From Numida meleagris (Eukaryota; Chordata; Aves; Galliformes; Numididae): 64,000 bases of DNA. The notes beneath the pieces were generated by a model, which was given only the letters and a program-made list of their open reading frames with translations, made no database searches and was not told where the DNA came from. Below are positions 36,151 through 50,100 of the stretch, piece after piece (positions within the stretch are counted from its first letter, which is position 1; the number at the start of each line of letters is the position of its first letter). The stretch is from contig NC_034411.1 in the NCBI RefSeq assembly GCF_002078875.1, positions 5,421,180 through 5,485,179 of the forward strand, in the 5' to 3' direction. The position numbers were made by a program, and so were the translations under genes.

Positions 36151-39100
36151 GGACAAAATGTACTTTCATTATTTGTGCATTTCCTTCTCTTTAATACTTT
36201 AGTGTCCCCTACAGCTAGATACTGTCATTTAGTTCTCAGTGGAGAGCTTGTATTTCACCATCTGTTCTACCTAGTATTAAAATATGCAACATTAAAGAAA
36301 AGAAGGTAATGTCAGAAAAGGGTTGTTCTTGGCACTTTTCCTGCCCCTGATTTAAAAGGCTGAAGTGCTAAGTAAGTAAAAGGTTCTTTCCAGACATTGT
36401 GGAACATGTTCCTATATGCGGACTCACATATTGCTCCTGAACACGATTAGTCTGATCCAAAGCTTACTGAATTTCACAGAAAGACTCATTGATTTGAATT
36501 CCATAGTAAGAGGAGATGCTGTGCTGAGTCTACATGTAGGGTAATGCTGCTTTTAGGTAACTGTATAGATAGAACTGTCTCTTTTCTGAGCATACTGTCT
36601 TGGGATCCGGGAAAATGAATTGATGCTTTTTCTTTTTGGGGGGAAGGAAAGGAAATTAAGACTTTTCCTTGCACGTCCTTTTCCCTTATGGGTGTAAGAA
36701 TGCGTGGGGCACCTTCAGAGCTGGTCATGTTAGATGCTTCCCATGCCAGCAAGCACATGCTCAGCTATATGAAATTTGAAAGTCCACCATGATGGACAAA
36801 GAGCTGAAAAAACAGAAAATCAGCTGAAGTTCAAGCTGATAAAATAATATATATTCCCCAAGGAGAGTCTCCTCTCAATGGGAAGAGATCATGGGGCATA
36901 AACCAGAGATGTAATACATAGCACTATTCCATGTAACCCAAGTGCTACTGCATGAACTAATTCAGTTAAATCGTTTTCCAGCGGCATCCACAGCGCATTT
37001 GATGTACAATGAAATAGCGTTTTTTTGGTCTGGGAACACTTGGGAAAGAGCTGAAGTGGGACTGCAGTTCCCATTAAATAGAAATCCAGTCATAAAACTG
37101 GATCGTAAGTGTCACAGCGGTGGTTTTGATCTGTATTAGACCTATGTGCATGTAGCAGCTACTGGACTGTCAGCTACCTGATCTCTCTGTTCTGCAGCTG
37201 GTATTTTCTTTTTGTGTTACCAAGCTAATCCCAGAGTGAGGGGTGGCACAGAACTGCCTTTCCCCTGTCTGTGTCTCACTGGTAGCCACTGGATTAATGG
37301 GAGTCATCTGGGACCTGTGCTGTATCCAGCGCTGGAGCTGTGGAAGCCACTAAGCAACCAGCAAAGTTCGAAGTCCCTTCTCCAACCTGAAGCGAAATTT
37401 CTGCTTAGTTACTGGTAGTAGCTTTGAAGCAAGCTAGATTTTTTTTTTTTTCAGTTTTCCTTGGAAGGTTTTTCTTGAAAAAAATGACTTTTTCTTGATG
37501 GTTTGGAGGTGTGTGTCATTTTTCACAAGCTGTAGGTACGCCTCCGATCTAATTGTGCTCATTTTAATACCAGCTGACGTGTATTGTTGGGGATTTTAGT
37601 GCCTGCAGGGTCCTTTCTGTATAGTTCGTGTGGCCTCACAGCTCCATAGCGGGTATTACCAAGGAGGCACAAATGCTGTTCTGGGGCGCCAGGAGCCCAG
37701 AGGACTGGAGAATCAAAGTCTTTGCAATTTCACTGCTCTTTCCTATTGCCAGAAGTATGAAACAAGCCAGATGACCCTGAAGAATGTAACAATGTAAAGC
37801 ACTGTGTGTTTCATAAAAACCTGGTGTGGCTTTTTCCAAGATCAGTCATAAAATACAGTGTGTGCCAATTATTCCCTTTTTCCTACTGTAATTTGAAGTT
37901 ATATATTATTAGGGAGCACCTGAAAAAAAAAAATGGCAAGCTAAGATGCCAGGTTTTTCTTTATATTATTTTCCAACTGCTTTAATGCACCCATTCTAGT
38001 TCACAAAAGAATAATGAAAATCTGTGTTTCTTATAAGATTAGGGAATATTCACAAGTCCCTTTATTAAAAAGCAGGATAAGTGGTGATCACTGACCTATT
38101 TGCTGACTAGGGAGGTGTGCATGTTTTTAATATGCCATTTGGCTGGCCTTTTATATGTATGCTTAGAAATAGTCTTGTTATGTTGTAATGAGCGTGCATT
38201 CGGCGTTCAGTTTTCAGCATCAGTTTTTCTACAGGACAGTGTACAGCATGTGTGAATACGTAGGCATTTCCTGCTCTAAGCCTGCTGTGCCCTCTTCATC
38301 GTTTTCATTTCTGACCTCTTTCTAACTCCCTACATAAAGTCATTAGATGTGATGGTTTATCTCACCGGTCGTCTGCTGAAGTTGCTTAACTCTTTGGAGG
38401 ACAGGTTTTCCATCAGAGCGCTGGAATATTAACAGAAACAGCCATGAATTTTCTGTTTACTCTTCTTCTGTAATTAGGCTAAAATAGTTTGTCTTATTGT
38501 GCTGTTTCTAACATGACTTGGGCTTGATGGGGGATTTTTCTCCACCCAAGGAACAATTTTCAAGCAACCGATTTCACCTGTCGCTGTGTTCTGAGCCCAA
38601 AGCACAGTTCCTGGTTTCAAGAAATAGTCCTGACAGCTTCAGTCTGATCACTGGAGCTGTGTAAGAGATGGTGGGCAGAAGGAAAGGGATGGAGATATTG
38701 TGCCACTCCATCATGGTTGTTGTGGCATGGTGGTACCTCTGCTAAACCTGTGGCTGGGTAGCAGTCTCTCTGGGAAAAGAATATGTTTATTTTCCTCTGG
38801 ACAAGTCCAGAAGCTCAGAAACAGGTTCTCACTCAAGTACAATCAAGGGACAAACTACCATAGTCAACACCTACAGAAAGGATATAGAAGCATCCAGGGA
38901 TTTAGCTTACAAGCAAGACCTAACTCATTCAGTTGGTATTTCTCTGTAGTTGCATCCTAGCCTGCTTGAATGCTGTGTTTCAAGAACTATAATAACTATC
39001 TTCTTTATATTTGAGCTGTGTGACGTTTAAGTAGGCTTGTGAATGGACTGGAGGGATTTATTTCTTTTAAATCATCTGCAATATATGTGATTTCCAGACT

Positions 39101-40754
39101 TCTGGTCACTGCCTATTTACTGTAAGTTAAGAATTCTACCCGATTTCTGTCGTAGCTAAACCCAGTTTTACTCAAGAATCTTCATTATGAGAGCAGATGT
39201 AACTTTGTAGCTGTCATGCCATCCATTCTTTACTTAACCAGGGTTTAAGGACATTTATCCATCTCTACTTCATTAAAGTAGATAATTTTAAAGCATAATC
39301 TTGGAGAGATTTAAATATTCCAAAGCTTTGAAAAGAGCTCTTCGTTTTTTACAGTTTCATTCTCAGGCATTTAAGATTTGTACATGCACTGGTACAGTTG
39401 TAAATATTGTCAAAAGAATGACTTTCTCTGATATGACATTGTAGTTAAGGAGAAACAAGCTGCTTCTGGAGAATGATCTTTCCAGACAAATCTGACATCT
39501 TTATTCTTGAGTCATGGCAATTGTAACTGCATTTATTTTTTAACTGAACTTCTTAGTTTCAAGTGGAGATGGGTCAGACATCTTAGGGAAAAGAAAAAGA
39601 TTTAACAAATCTTCTGTGTGCATCTTCAAAAGAGATGTTTTCTTTTTGTCTGGTAAGAAAAGCAAACAAATATATGTGGGAGCATTGTGAAGAGCTAGTT
39701 CAGAGGCTCCAACTCCTTTTACTCCCTTCCTCCCCCCCAGAATAGGAGTAATTATCCTGATTCAGATGCAACATGTTTGGTCTTTGATAACAACCCATAC
39801 TGAATGGGTCAGATGACATTTTATGGGCTGTTGCAGAGTCGTCTTGCCATAAATTTGGAATGTATCTTAAAAATATGCTTCCAGCGTGTATTGATGTTTG
39901 GCAAAGAAAAATAGAGGTGCACCTCTGGGCCTTTCGCAGAGAAATGCTGGCTGTTCTCTGGAAGTAGAAAATTGGAAATTGGTGTTGAAACTCAAATGTC
40001 CAAAGCTGAGCTAGAGAGAGACGGACAGTTGCAAAGAGCGTTGCTGGAATTATTTGGAAGTACTCAGTCACCAGATTATCCCTCCTAGTAAACCAAAAAA
40101 GCACCTACATCCAAGTGCTTTTGGGTTTAAGAAGTCTCCCTTTACAGGCCTTTATTTTCTGGAGAATTTCACGAAACTCAGGTGAGCTTTGCAATTGAAA
40201 TATCAGCCGAACAAGGAGTGTTGGCACACACATTCTGCTTGCCAGCCTGCTGTGGCCCATCTGTATTGGTCCAAGGGCAGTTCCATCTGTAGCTCCAGTG
40301 AAAAGCACGGTGCCATTCTGAAAGCATCGTAGCTGTGGCAGAAAAGTATATTCACGTTATTTTTATGCCAAGTAGATGTTGCAAAGGACAGGGAAAATAA
40401 ACCTTTCAGGCTAGGGAAAGCTTACTGTTGATAAGGGAGGAATGCCACAGTTTTTTTTTTTCAAGTTCAAAACAATATGTTGATTTTATTGAATGCACGT
40501 AAAATATTTTGCATAGTTATGGGATTGGGGTAGCTTTGTTTAAAAGCCTCTGAACAGAGGTGAGGCTGATGTGCCTGTCAGTGGCTGTGTCAGCATGTTC
40601 TGTGCTCCGTTTGGATAATGCGGCTTGTGGAAGAGGGGTGGTTTTTCAGTCCCAGTGCCTGTGGTTGTATTTGTGGTGGCTTTGTCAGTGCCACACTGGG
40701 AGTTTTTCGGGCTCTCATATTGGCAAAGGTTGGGTGCTCTCAGCAGGTACTTCA

Positions 40755-41366
40755 CTGATGCAGCCCAGAAGGCCAACTGCATCCTGGTCTGCATCAATAG
40801 AGGGGTGGCAGCAGGGAGAAGGAGGGGATTGTCTCCTCTACTCTGCCCTCATGAGGCCCCATCTGGAGTGCTGTGTCCAGGCCTGCAGCCCCCAGCACAA
40901 GAAGGGTGCGGAGCTGTTGGAGTGGGTCCAGAAGAGGGCACAAAGATGCTGAGAGGGCTGGAGCACTTCTATGAAGAAAGGCTGAGAGAACTGGGTTTGT
41001 TCAGCCTGGAGAAGGAGAAGGCTGCTGGGAGACCTCATTGCAGCCTTCCAGGACTTGAGGGGAGCTTATAAGCAGGAGGGGAAGTGACTCTTTACAAGGT
41101 CTGATAGCGATAGGACGAGGAGAAATGGCTTCAAATCTAAAAGAGGGCAAATTTAGGTTAGACATTAGGCAGAAACTTTTTGGAGGACAGTGAGGCCCTG
41201 GCACTGCTGCCCAGAGAGCTGTGGGTGCCCCATCCCTGGAGGTGCCCAAGGCCAGGTTGGATGGGCCCTGGGCAGCCTGAGCTGGTGTGGGGCAGCCAGC
41301 CCACAGCAGGGGTTGGGCTGGGGGGGCTTTAAGGTCCCTTTCAACCCAAGACATTCTGTGATGATG
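40755..41366 (+). mobile_element. CR1 LINE 3' fragment (about 600 bp)
   Basis: A plus-oriented CR1 begins near 'cccagaaggccaactgcatc' and runs through 'gaggccccatctggagtgc', 'gtgtccaggcctgcagcc', 'gttcagcctggagaagga' and 'ctgcccagagagctgtgg' to 'aacccaagacattctgtgat'. The end of the reverse-transcriptase ORF is present but frameshifted, so overlapping open frames are decayed CR1 rather than genes. The GC content is higher than in the flanks. Confidence 0.95.
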
Positions 41367-44300
41367 GAGAACCAGCAAGTTTATTAGGAGGAAGTCTCAC
41401 TTGCAGCCTATTGTGCCTGGTGATGTTGACCAACAGGAGCACGGAGGCGCTGGGATTTTTATTTTCTGAACGCTGGCTGGTGCAGCAGAAGAGTTGTACC
41501 ACATCAGGCAGTGCACGGTGCCCAAAACGATGTTCTTTCCTTCCTCTGAGAGGGTGCAGACCCCCGCAAGCCTTCCCTAAGGGTGCTGTGTGGGTTGTGC
41601 TGAGCAACGCCGTGCACGAGCAGGATGGGGTGGTTATTATACTGTCAGCAGTCTGCTCCAGATATTGATTTCAATCTCCTTGGGGGGAAAGAAGTCATTC
41701 TTTTTTTCCTGCCACAGAAGGAATCTGTTTCTTTTCATTACTCTCCATATATCAGATTCTAGCCTGAGTGTATGTAAAGAACAGGTGGTGCAAGATCAAT
41801 TCTAAGTTTTAATTATTTTTCATCTCTTTCAGTGACAAACGATATATTTTTTTTCCGCGTTCTATTCTAAGAGAAAGTGGAAAATGTAAGGGATTCTCAG
41901 CTGAAGCATTTCACCTGCCGTCACAGTCACTTTATGTTACCAGGCTTGATGGTAGAGTATAAGACAAAAAGGCAAAAGAAAAAAGATACAAGAAAATGGA
42001 CTACTTTAACAATGATAGCGTTTAAGGTTTATTGTGTGTATTTGATTGCTTTCTTCGTGTCATTTTCAGTAATCAGAACAGAGATATTATTATGAATTGT
42101 CGGGTTTTATTTCATTTAAAAATATCATCTCTTTGTTCCCTTTGAAAGTGTTGACAGTGTGGCCTTTGTTTAGTTTAATTAACTCACGTTACAGTACTGA
42201 ATTTGAAACACATTCGGCATTAAATCTAATAATACTTTTTAGAACTCTCTTCCACATACAGAAAATAAAAAAGAAAAAAAAAAAGATTAAATCCTCTGAG
42301 AAGCTGGAGGAGAAAATGGATATTTTTAATGGCGTATTTTAAAGTGCCATTTACATTTTTATTTTCCATTGGTAGGAACGCCAAAATAATATAAAGTCGT
42401 AAAACCTCACCGAAAAGCAGATGCTATGAAGTCATTCAAAGTCCTCATATGTTTACAATATTATTACATGATGTTACATGTTTCGTACTTTTGAGCTCCA
42501 AGGCTTGAAGAGCTTTAAGATGCTGATAATGCCCTTTTAGCATATGAAAACTGGAAAGATAATGGAATTCATATTTCATGCGGTGTTCAAGTCTACTAGT
42601 CTTTGGTTCTAATTCAAATCTCCCAAGAGGCAGAGGTACCTTATGCAAATGAAACACGTATCTTTCAAATCGTATCAAATGGCGTCCAAGTAGCAAGGAA
42701 AGGAACGAGGGAGAGAGTTTGACATCCGAGAAACTTTTTTCCTCCAACATAATTGAAAAAAGAGAGCTCGCTGACCAAAGGCTGCAGCGTTACAGATGGC
42801 ATCGTAGTTCATAATGTATCTGGAAATCAGGTTTAGCACCTTCAGAGAAATGGCACCATTGTTTTCAACGTACTGTACGGCTCCCGAGGTTTCTGTTTGA
42901 ACAGAGGGCTTCATTCCCATTTGCAACAGTAAAACTTTCAGTTTTGAAGTAGAATATCCATCGGGCTCCTTCAGTCTGATTCATTTTGGGCTCTCCTTTA
43001 ATAAAGCTTGTCTACGGTGGGGCATGCACAGATCCCACTGAGCTGGCTCTCCCATGCTTTATGTTAGGTATAATGAACAGTGAGCAGAACATGCCACTCT
43101 GCCCAGGTTGTTGTGCTGTTTTAAAGCTTTTTCATAAGTGCCAGTGGCCCACACACTTCAGACAGCAGAGAAAGAAACCGCGTTTACCAGTGATTTTCAT
43201 GAAACACAACGAGCAGAGTGGGACTGTAGCAGTGTGAAACGAAAACAAGCAGCGGGGGTAGGGGAGAGGATTTGGGAGGACTTTTTCTTATTTTGGGATC
43301 AGAAGAGGAATGAATTCAAAGGAAGCAGCTTATGTCCTAGGTTTTACGTTGTGGGTGTGGATGTATTTTCCCTTCTCTGCGGCGAACTTTGTCACTGCAG
43401 TCATGCCCAGCAGCGTGGGTGAGGAGTTTACCATGTTCTCCTATCAGAACGGTGGCATTTAGCCACTGGTCATGCTAACGGGTCTGTCAGGATGCCATCT
43501 TTCTGGTTCAACTCTGCTCTGGTTTCGCTGCTGCTCAACCCCATGGCATTGGCTCTATCGGGAGGGATGCTGTGGCTTGCGAGGTGCCCTTGTTCCTGGT
43601 GCTCAGAGAGGAAGTCTGGTGTGCACAAGGAGGGTCTGTCACTCACGCAGAGGGAAGAAACATCTCCAAGTTGTTAAGTGGAGAATGCAGAGATGGGCAT
43701 GACCCCAGCTGAGAGTAAATCTGCCTCTCATCATTACAGATCCTGGGCAGGAAAAGTCCCACGTGATCTCATTCAGATCTTCAAAGCATTATCCTTTCCT
43801 CGTACCTATAGATATTCTCTTCCTTTTATCTGCCTGTGAGCCATGACTTCCTGGCAGCGTGTTTTCTGTGCCCTCACCTTTTCCTAATGCAGATGGCAGG
43901 TGAGCGTTCTCAAGCAGATTTTGCCATCTGGAATAGTTTTCCTGCACTTGGTTGGCTTTCATCACATTTTACTGCCAGACAAGTGTGTGAGGTCACTACT
44001 AGTGTACCCAGCTCACAGTGTTAGCCAGCCCCAAGCTGGGCCTGTTTCTGGTCACTGTGAGTTGTCTGCCAGGGAGGAAGCTAGCATTTAATCTCACCTC
44101 CTCCATCTCTGTGGCTGCACCTATGTATTAATCGTGCTGTAGTGATATCTTAACATTGGTGTAGGGTTGTGGCTCTTTGGGACTGTTACTGAACAGAAAG
44201 CTCAGCTTGTTCTTTCTGGGCTCTTCCATGAGCTCTGAAGGTCCTTTCCTGTGTGCTATGTGTACAACTGTGTTTTAATCTGCAATTAAACCGGTACAGC

Positions 44301-46489
44301 AAGGGTGTTCTGGGTGATGCATTTTGGGTTGTAGCTGTAGTCTGTGGGCAATGGCAAAAGCATCTGTTTTCTGCTTGAGAGGTCCAGGAGAAATACAGAG
44401 ATTATGGAGTGGCACGGTCTTTTACCTTCCCTTGCATTTACTGGGATGCTTAAATCGTTCCATACTTGACTAACACTGTTATTTCCTCAAACATTTATTT
44501 TTCTCCCAGATTCAGACTTTTCTTCTGATTTCTATCCTGAGTTTTAAAATCCGTAGCTTTCCCCAGCTGGCAAATTTCTACCACAAAACACTCCTTGTTA
44601 TTGTCTCACTGGTCAGGGATCCTTAGCCCAAGACGTTGGGGCGTGCAAGCCTTTTGTCTCATTATTCCTTTTGTGGTTTTGCAGCCTTATTTGTTTGGTT
44701 TTTTTCAGTCACTAGTGCGAAGGGCATAGCTCTGCCAGCAATCATCGGTACCACAGAGGCCAAAAACTCCTTTCTTCATTTACAGCATCCTGTCAAAAAA
44801 CACTCAATACCTGCATTTACTTGACAGCCCTTGAAAGACGGCGTATTTACGCGTTCAGCATCTTCTCCGTGGAGGAAATAAGCAGTCGCTTACAGCCTAT
44901 ACTGTTCTTACCTGGACTGAAAATCAGTTAAACCGCGCTCTGGATTCCGAGGAGGAAAAAGTCAATAATCTTTTCTCAGTGCCCTCTGGTTACAGCTAAC
45001 AGTGGTATATAGTTAGAGGGTCAGCCTAGCAAAGTCGCTGCCTCAGTGGCTGGAGGAAATTGAGCACCCCTGGTTTGTGGCTAAATCCTATCATGGTTAC
45101 AAGGTATTTCATCAGTTAGAACACACTCTCTGGGTGTGTTTGTGTGGTCTGTCAGCCTGAAATGTAGCACGAGAACATCAAATGGGCACAAATGGAGATA
45201 CCTCAGGTGCTTCAAAGTAAGATGTCACTGTGCTGAAAAATCGGTACCTAACTCCAGCAGCTCGATTCAAGGAAATTAAATTGGCTGATTCTTCCAGCTG
45301 TCCAGGCAACAGGGAAGATTAGCAGGAAAGCTTGCAGACTAAGCAAGGAGGTAGTCAGCAAGGCATGTTTTAGCATCTCTCCCTCTCTGGGGTGCAGATA
45401 CTCAGAGTGTGTGGCACCTCTGTCAGCCCAAGAGCCAGCCAGCCCAGAGAGGGCAGAAAACTGAGCAGGACATGCTCTTTTGGGCATACACCAGCCATAT
45501 CACTCCTTCCTGGTTGTTGGAAGGGCTCTGTAAGTCATGCGTTTTTGCTGGCAGCGGGCCCTGGTGCATGAGAAGGGTGGAAGGGGCTTTCTCCCACAGC
45601 TCTCCATGCAGGGATCTCTAGGACGTGACGGCTGGCGGTTGGCTCCTTCATGGAGCATGGCGTGGGACTCAGACACGGGTTTATTTCCAGGTCTGTAGCT
45701 TACCTCTGATGGTTGCATTGTTCTATAAAGCTAGACGTCTGAAAGAGATCAGAGTTGTGCTCTCATGCTCTGGGGCCTCCTCCTTGGGACAGCAGATTTT
45801 TACAGTTCCTCTTGTGTGAGCACACGCAATAAGTCCATCTCTGCTCCTGATGTGCCAGCATCCTCAAAACTGGCTTTGTTTGTCTCATTTCCCCTTCTTC
45901 CAAAGCAATAACTACCCAGTGCGTAGCAAGTACAGCTGTTACAGTCACTTTTATGCAACTGTTTGTTTTGTTAATACTCATCTCGTCACAAATCCGCTTA
46001 CACATCCAAACCTGAGCGTGCCCTGGCTGGGTGGCTCGGTGACCATGTGGCAGTACTGCAGTGCTCGGCAGCATCGGGGCCAACTGGAACAGAGCTGCTT
46101 CTCAGGTAAGCGTCCAAACATTCAGGTTCTTGCTGAGCTTGGTTTTGGATCTCTTGGCCCTCCAACCCTGGCAAGCCTGCTGAAAACTAAAAGGAACGAA
46201 AAAGGAAAAAGACCTTAAAGGATATTCGTAATTGTGCCCGCTTCCAGCATTGCATACAATGTGGAGGGAAATAGATTTTCTGGATGCTGTTCTGTTTGCA
46301 GATCCAGCTGGCTCTTGAAGTAAGTGAGCATGAAAAGCAGACGATAAGTACGTATATATCCGGTACCTATCTGAAGGAACTGAAGTTATCTTAGAAACTG
46401 ATATATACAGAGATCACAGCATCTGAAACTTTTCCCTCTGGCACTGAACGCAGCCAATGTTTAACAGTACCGAATATAAATGTGACAGT

Positions 46490-47160
46490 TTAAGACACAG
46501 CAACTCTTTCCAAGTGAACCTTCGGGGAGAACCTAGAGGAGAAAAATGTACGTCGAGATTTGGCCGAAGAATAGGGTGAATGCCATGTGTCCTTATCAAA
46601 ACCGCTGCAGGATATTGAATGGCCGCAGGTAGCCAGGGCCCGCGTTCTGTATCTGATCCCGCGGGCAGCAGTGCAGCGTGATGCGTTAGATCCCCGGTTC
46701 CGCTTCCTCCTTTTAATGAGGTCTGCCATCCAAGGATGGATATAGCTTGCTCTTGTGCAGCTCGCGAGTCTGACTGGATCACAGCACACAGCCAAAATAA
46801 TTGGAGAAGAATCTGCGTGTGGGAGGAAAGGAAATCAGCCGCACATCGTCACATCCCCAAGCAGGAGTTAGCAAAGTGCTGCTTTTTGGCACGAGTTTGG
46901 CCGCGGCGTCTGGTGTCGCAGGCGGCTTGCTTTTTGCTAGCCTGCACCTGGAGTCAGCCGTAGCTGCATCCAGCTCATCTGAGCGGGGAAGGCAGGGGAG
47001 GGCGGGCTCCTCGCTTGGATCACACCCGCACTTTCACCGCTCACGGCTGACAAAGCCGTTTAGTACAAAGATGGCTCAGATTTTGCTCCGGTGTGCGAAG
47101 TTTGCCCTCTGATGAACGCCGCGATTTTCTCCGGCCCGTCTCAGAGATGGGAAAGCACGG
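46490..47160. promoter_or_regulatory. CpG-rich intronic patch, promoter- or enhancer-like
   Basis: By eye I count about 40 CpG in roughly 700 bases, several times the density of the surrounding intron, with GC slightly over half. The observed/expected ratio is near CpG-island level. It includes a CTCGCGAG palindrome (46761-46768), a gccgcggcgtc block near 46900 and a YY1-like AAGATGGC (47068-47075). No CR1 or LTR signature explains the composition. No TATA box was seen. A cryptic or alternative promoter, an intronic noncoding-RNA start or an enhancer are possible; all are inference. Confidence 0.4.
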
Positions 47161-50100
47161 ATGAGCTTTATCCAGGCCTGAAGAGGCTGGAGCGCATAAG
47201 CTGCTTGCCATATTGATGGAACACCTGGGGCATTCATTCTGAAGCCTAAACGCAGGCTGTTCACCTGGATTGCCAAGTACAACAGAAGCTTCCTTCTGGC
47301 TGGCAGGGTGGTATTAATTTAAACAGAGCACCATCTGCAGGGCCTTGGAGAACAGCAGATCGGAGAGGAGAGGCAGGGAGGTTACTGGAAAAAGTCTCGT
47401 TCTGATCTGGGGGCCTCGCCACCCCCATCCATTACCTATCATTTCTAATTAGCGGACATATCTTGGGGAAAGCTGCTCCGATTCACTTTCTTGCAGATGC
47501 TTTTCTTGCTAAGAGCTGTTGTTTCTGCTGAGCCTCCCGAGCTTATTTTGCAGGCTTTCGCAGGCATTTGGAGCAGTAATGGTCTCAATGACCCAGTAAT
47601 TAAAGGAGTCCTGTACCTCCTCGCCCAGAGAGCTGCCCCTTTCTCCTGCCTCTTTCTTTTCCCTGCAATGCCACAACCAGATGGTCGGAGGTTTTTCACC
47701 CCTTCAAAAGCCTCGTGTTTTTCCCATCTCATCAAGCATGTCTCAGCCATGCTTAATTAGCTTAAGGCTTTTCAACCACCCACCCCACTCCCCCCGACTC
47801 ACCCCCCAGGAGATCAGTTAAGGACCTGAACAATTTCAATAAAGAGCTTGGAAAGCAAATCCTCAGAGGGGAGGCATAGCTGCAAGAGGATGTAATATTA
47901 GTGGCAGGGATCAGTCATTCATTCTTTCATCTCTCACTTCCTACTGTCTGTCCGTCCTCCCTTCGTCTTCCCTTTCCCTCCCTTATTTCTCAGAATATCT
48001 GGGGATGCCCCTTGGTCCTTGGCATTGCTTGGGAGCGTTTGGGGGCTGGTGGTGCTCAGCCTGAGGGCACAGCCAGAGTATCGGTGCTTTTAACCCATTT
48101 CAATTAGAAAGTTCTGTTGAAGCCCTCCTTGAATGGGAAATGGCAAACATCATTAGCTGACCCACGTTAGGGGGCTCCTGGGTTGGAGTATTTTTGGTTT
48201 AGTTTGTTTTGTTTTATTGCCTAATTCCTAGGCTGGTTTGAAAGTTTTATTTACAGATCAGAGCAGTTGAGATGAAAGCCTGGTTAATTAACAGAAAAAT
48301 AAATTTGCCTCTTGCTTTGTATTTAACGTGGAACGGTATTTATTTCTGCATTGTCACATATGCACTTTTATTGTTACTCTTCAAGCTTTACCCATACAAC
48401 TGTAAATGAGATTTAGAAAGAAAACAAAAACTCTTTCCCTTCTTCCCTCCCTTCCTATCAAGCAATAGAGAGAGCTGTTTAAGCACGTGAAGCACAGATT
48501 TTGTGTGGCATGTAGTCTATCTCAGAGGTACCTGTGGGCATTTGCCATGTAACTGAATACAGCATCATGTGTTCTGTGCATACAGCTGAGAGCACCCAGC
48601 CATCACGTGTTCGCACCACTACAATTAAATAGCAACTCATTTAGCCACCTTGGAGATAAATATTTAGATGCAATTACGACGGCTAGCTGTAAATGCAAGA
48701 AGCTGGCTGTGGGTGACATAGAAATGTGAGAGGGGCTTCTTCACAACTACACAGGATTACTGCACTGTTCTTCCGACACTCCCCATCGGCTCGATTGAGA
48801 TGCTTTCTATGAGGCTAGATTGAAAGGCTGTTCTTATGCTACTGCAATTCTTGGTATTTTGAAGGCATCCAGGGAAATAAAATGCAAAGAGCACACTCTA
48901 AATGAATGCATGATGCAGCACAGGGAAGGCCTGTAACATTGCTACCTCCGTGTGAGGAACAGGGACTGTCGCTAAAGAGAAGCGCAGCTCCCCGGTGCAT
49001 TGGCACTGCTATTTACAGACCAGTCATCTTTGAAGTGCTAACTGGCCTTTTTTTTTTTTCCCCCTTTTTTTTTTTGTAGGAGAGATGCCGCGTTTTTCTT
49101 TTATATTTGTCTTCCCCAAAAAGGAATGTTAGTATTTTTATGATGGCTGCTGCTTAGTCAAGATCCTCTGTGTAAAGATAACAGATGAGTTATGTGACCT
49201 GACATTCTCCCTGGGAATGTGCTTAGAACGAAGCAAGCCAGTGGCATTTCCAAGTCTGCTTTTAAAGTAGTTGGTTATATACTTTGTTTATCATAATTGC
49301 TAGGATGTGCCATTTCTCTGGTATTTTCCACCTTCTCTTAATTGACTGGGAGGCAGAAAGCTTTTGGGCAGAGATCCTAGGACCCAGAGGACGCGTACTG
49401 AGAACAAAACGCGCCACTTGAGGCTGCTCCATGATCCCCATCCTGTGAGAAGAGCTTGAAGCAGTCGGGCTTGCTTCAGGCTGTGGAAATGAAGCGAGCT
49501 CTAACCCTTCAGGAGCACCGGTAACGAGTACACGTTGCTGGGCACGCTTCTCAATTACTGTGCTGTTCATCCTCTCGCTGCACTGTGCCAGGTGGTGGTT
49601 TGAGCGCTGCGGAGGAAGCCAGCACCGTCAGTGATTGGCTTTGATGGGGGGTTTCACATCCTGCTGATTGAAATCTCTGCTCCTCCCAATCGCATGTAAC
49701 CTTGTAGCCTCCTAGCTCCTCCACGTCTACCTGTGCCATGTCTATTAGCGTGGCTCTACGCAAGCTGGCAGTGGCCAACGTGCAAGGCTTTCCTGGAGAT
49801 GAGGCACTGACTGGAGCGCTGGGGGCTTCCCAGTAGCTCACTGAGCAGCCCCGCTGCTTACACCCCGTGTCTCCACGTGGGGAACAGCTCAGAGCTGGGC
49901 ATCTGTGCCTGGCTGGGAGCTGGAGGAAGGGCCAGGAGGGCAGTGCTGCCTTGGCTTTGCTTAGCTGAGGACACCAGAGGGGCTGCCACCCAGCAGCACC
50001 CAGCGCCTTCACGGCAAGGTTAGCACGAGTTTTGTTTTTCTGCAGCAATACTTGGTGTTTGATCCAGCTCAATGTATCAGCAGGAATTTTGTTTTGGCAA

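Noticed and set aside
40560..41378. Several overlapping 120-150 codon frames on both strands
   Set aside because: They mostly fall in a GC-rich CR1 3' fragment, and the frames do not encode an intact protein.
43740..43765. Acceptor-like 'catcattacag' followed by DPGQEKSH
   Set aside because: The only nearby donor-like site (gtgatc) is in the wrong phase for the MACROD2 cassette.
44511..44550. Possible terminal exon after 'ttttctcccag' reading DSDFSSDFYPEF then stop
   Set aside because: Only 12 codons, no resemblance to the known C-terminus and no poly-A signal close downstream. Chance is likely.
49081..49129. Open stretch after a long T-tract and 'gtag', beginning GEMPRFSF
   Set aside because: The donor (AAT|gttagt) is poor and the peptide is hydrophobic, unlike the acidic tail.
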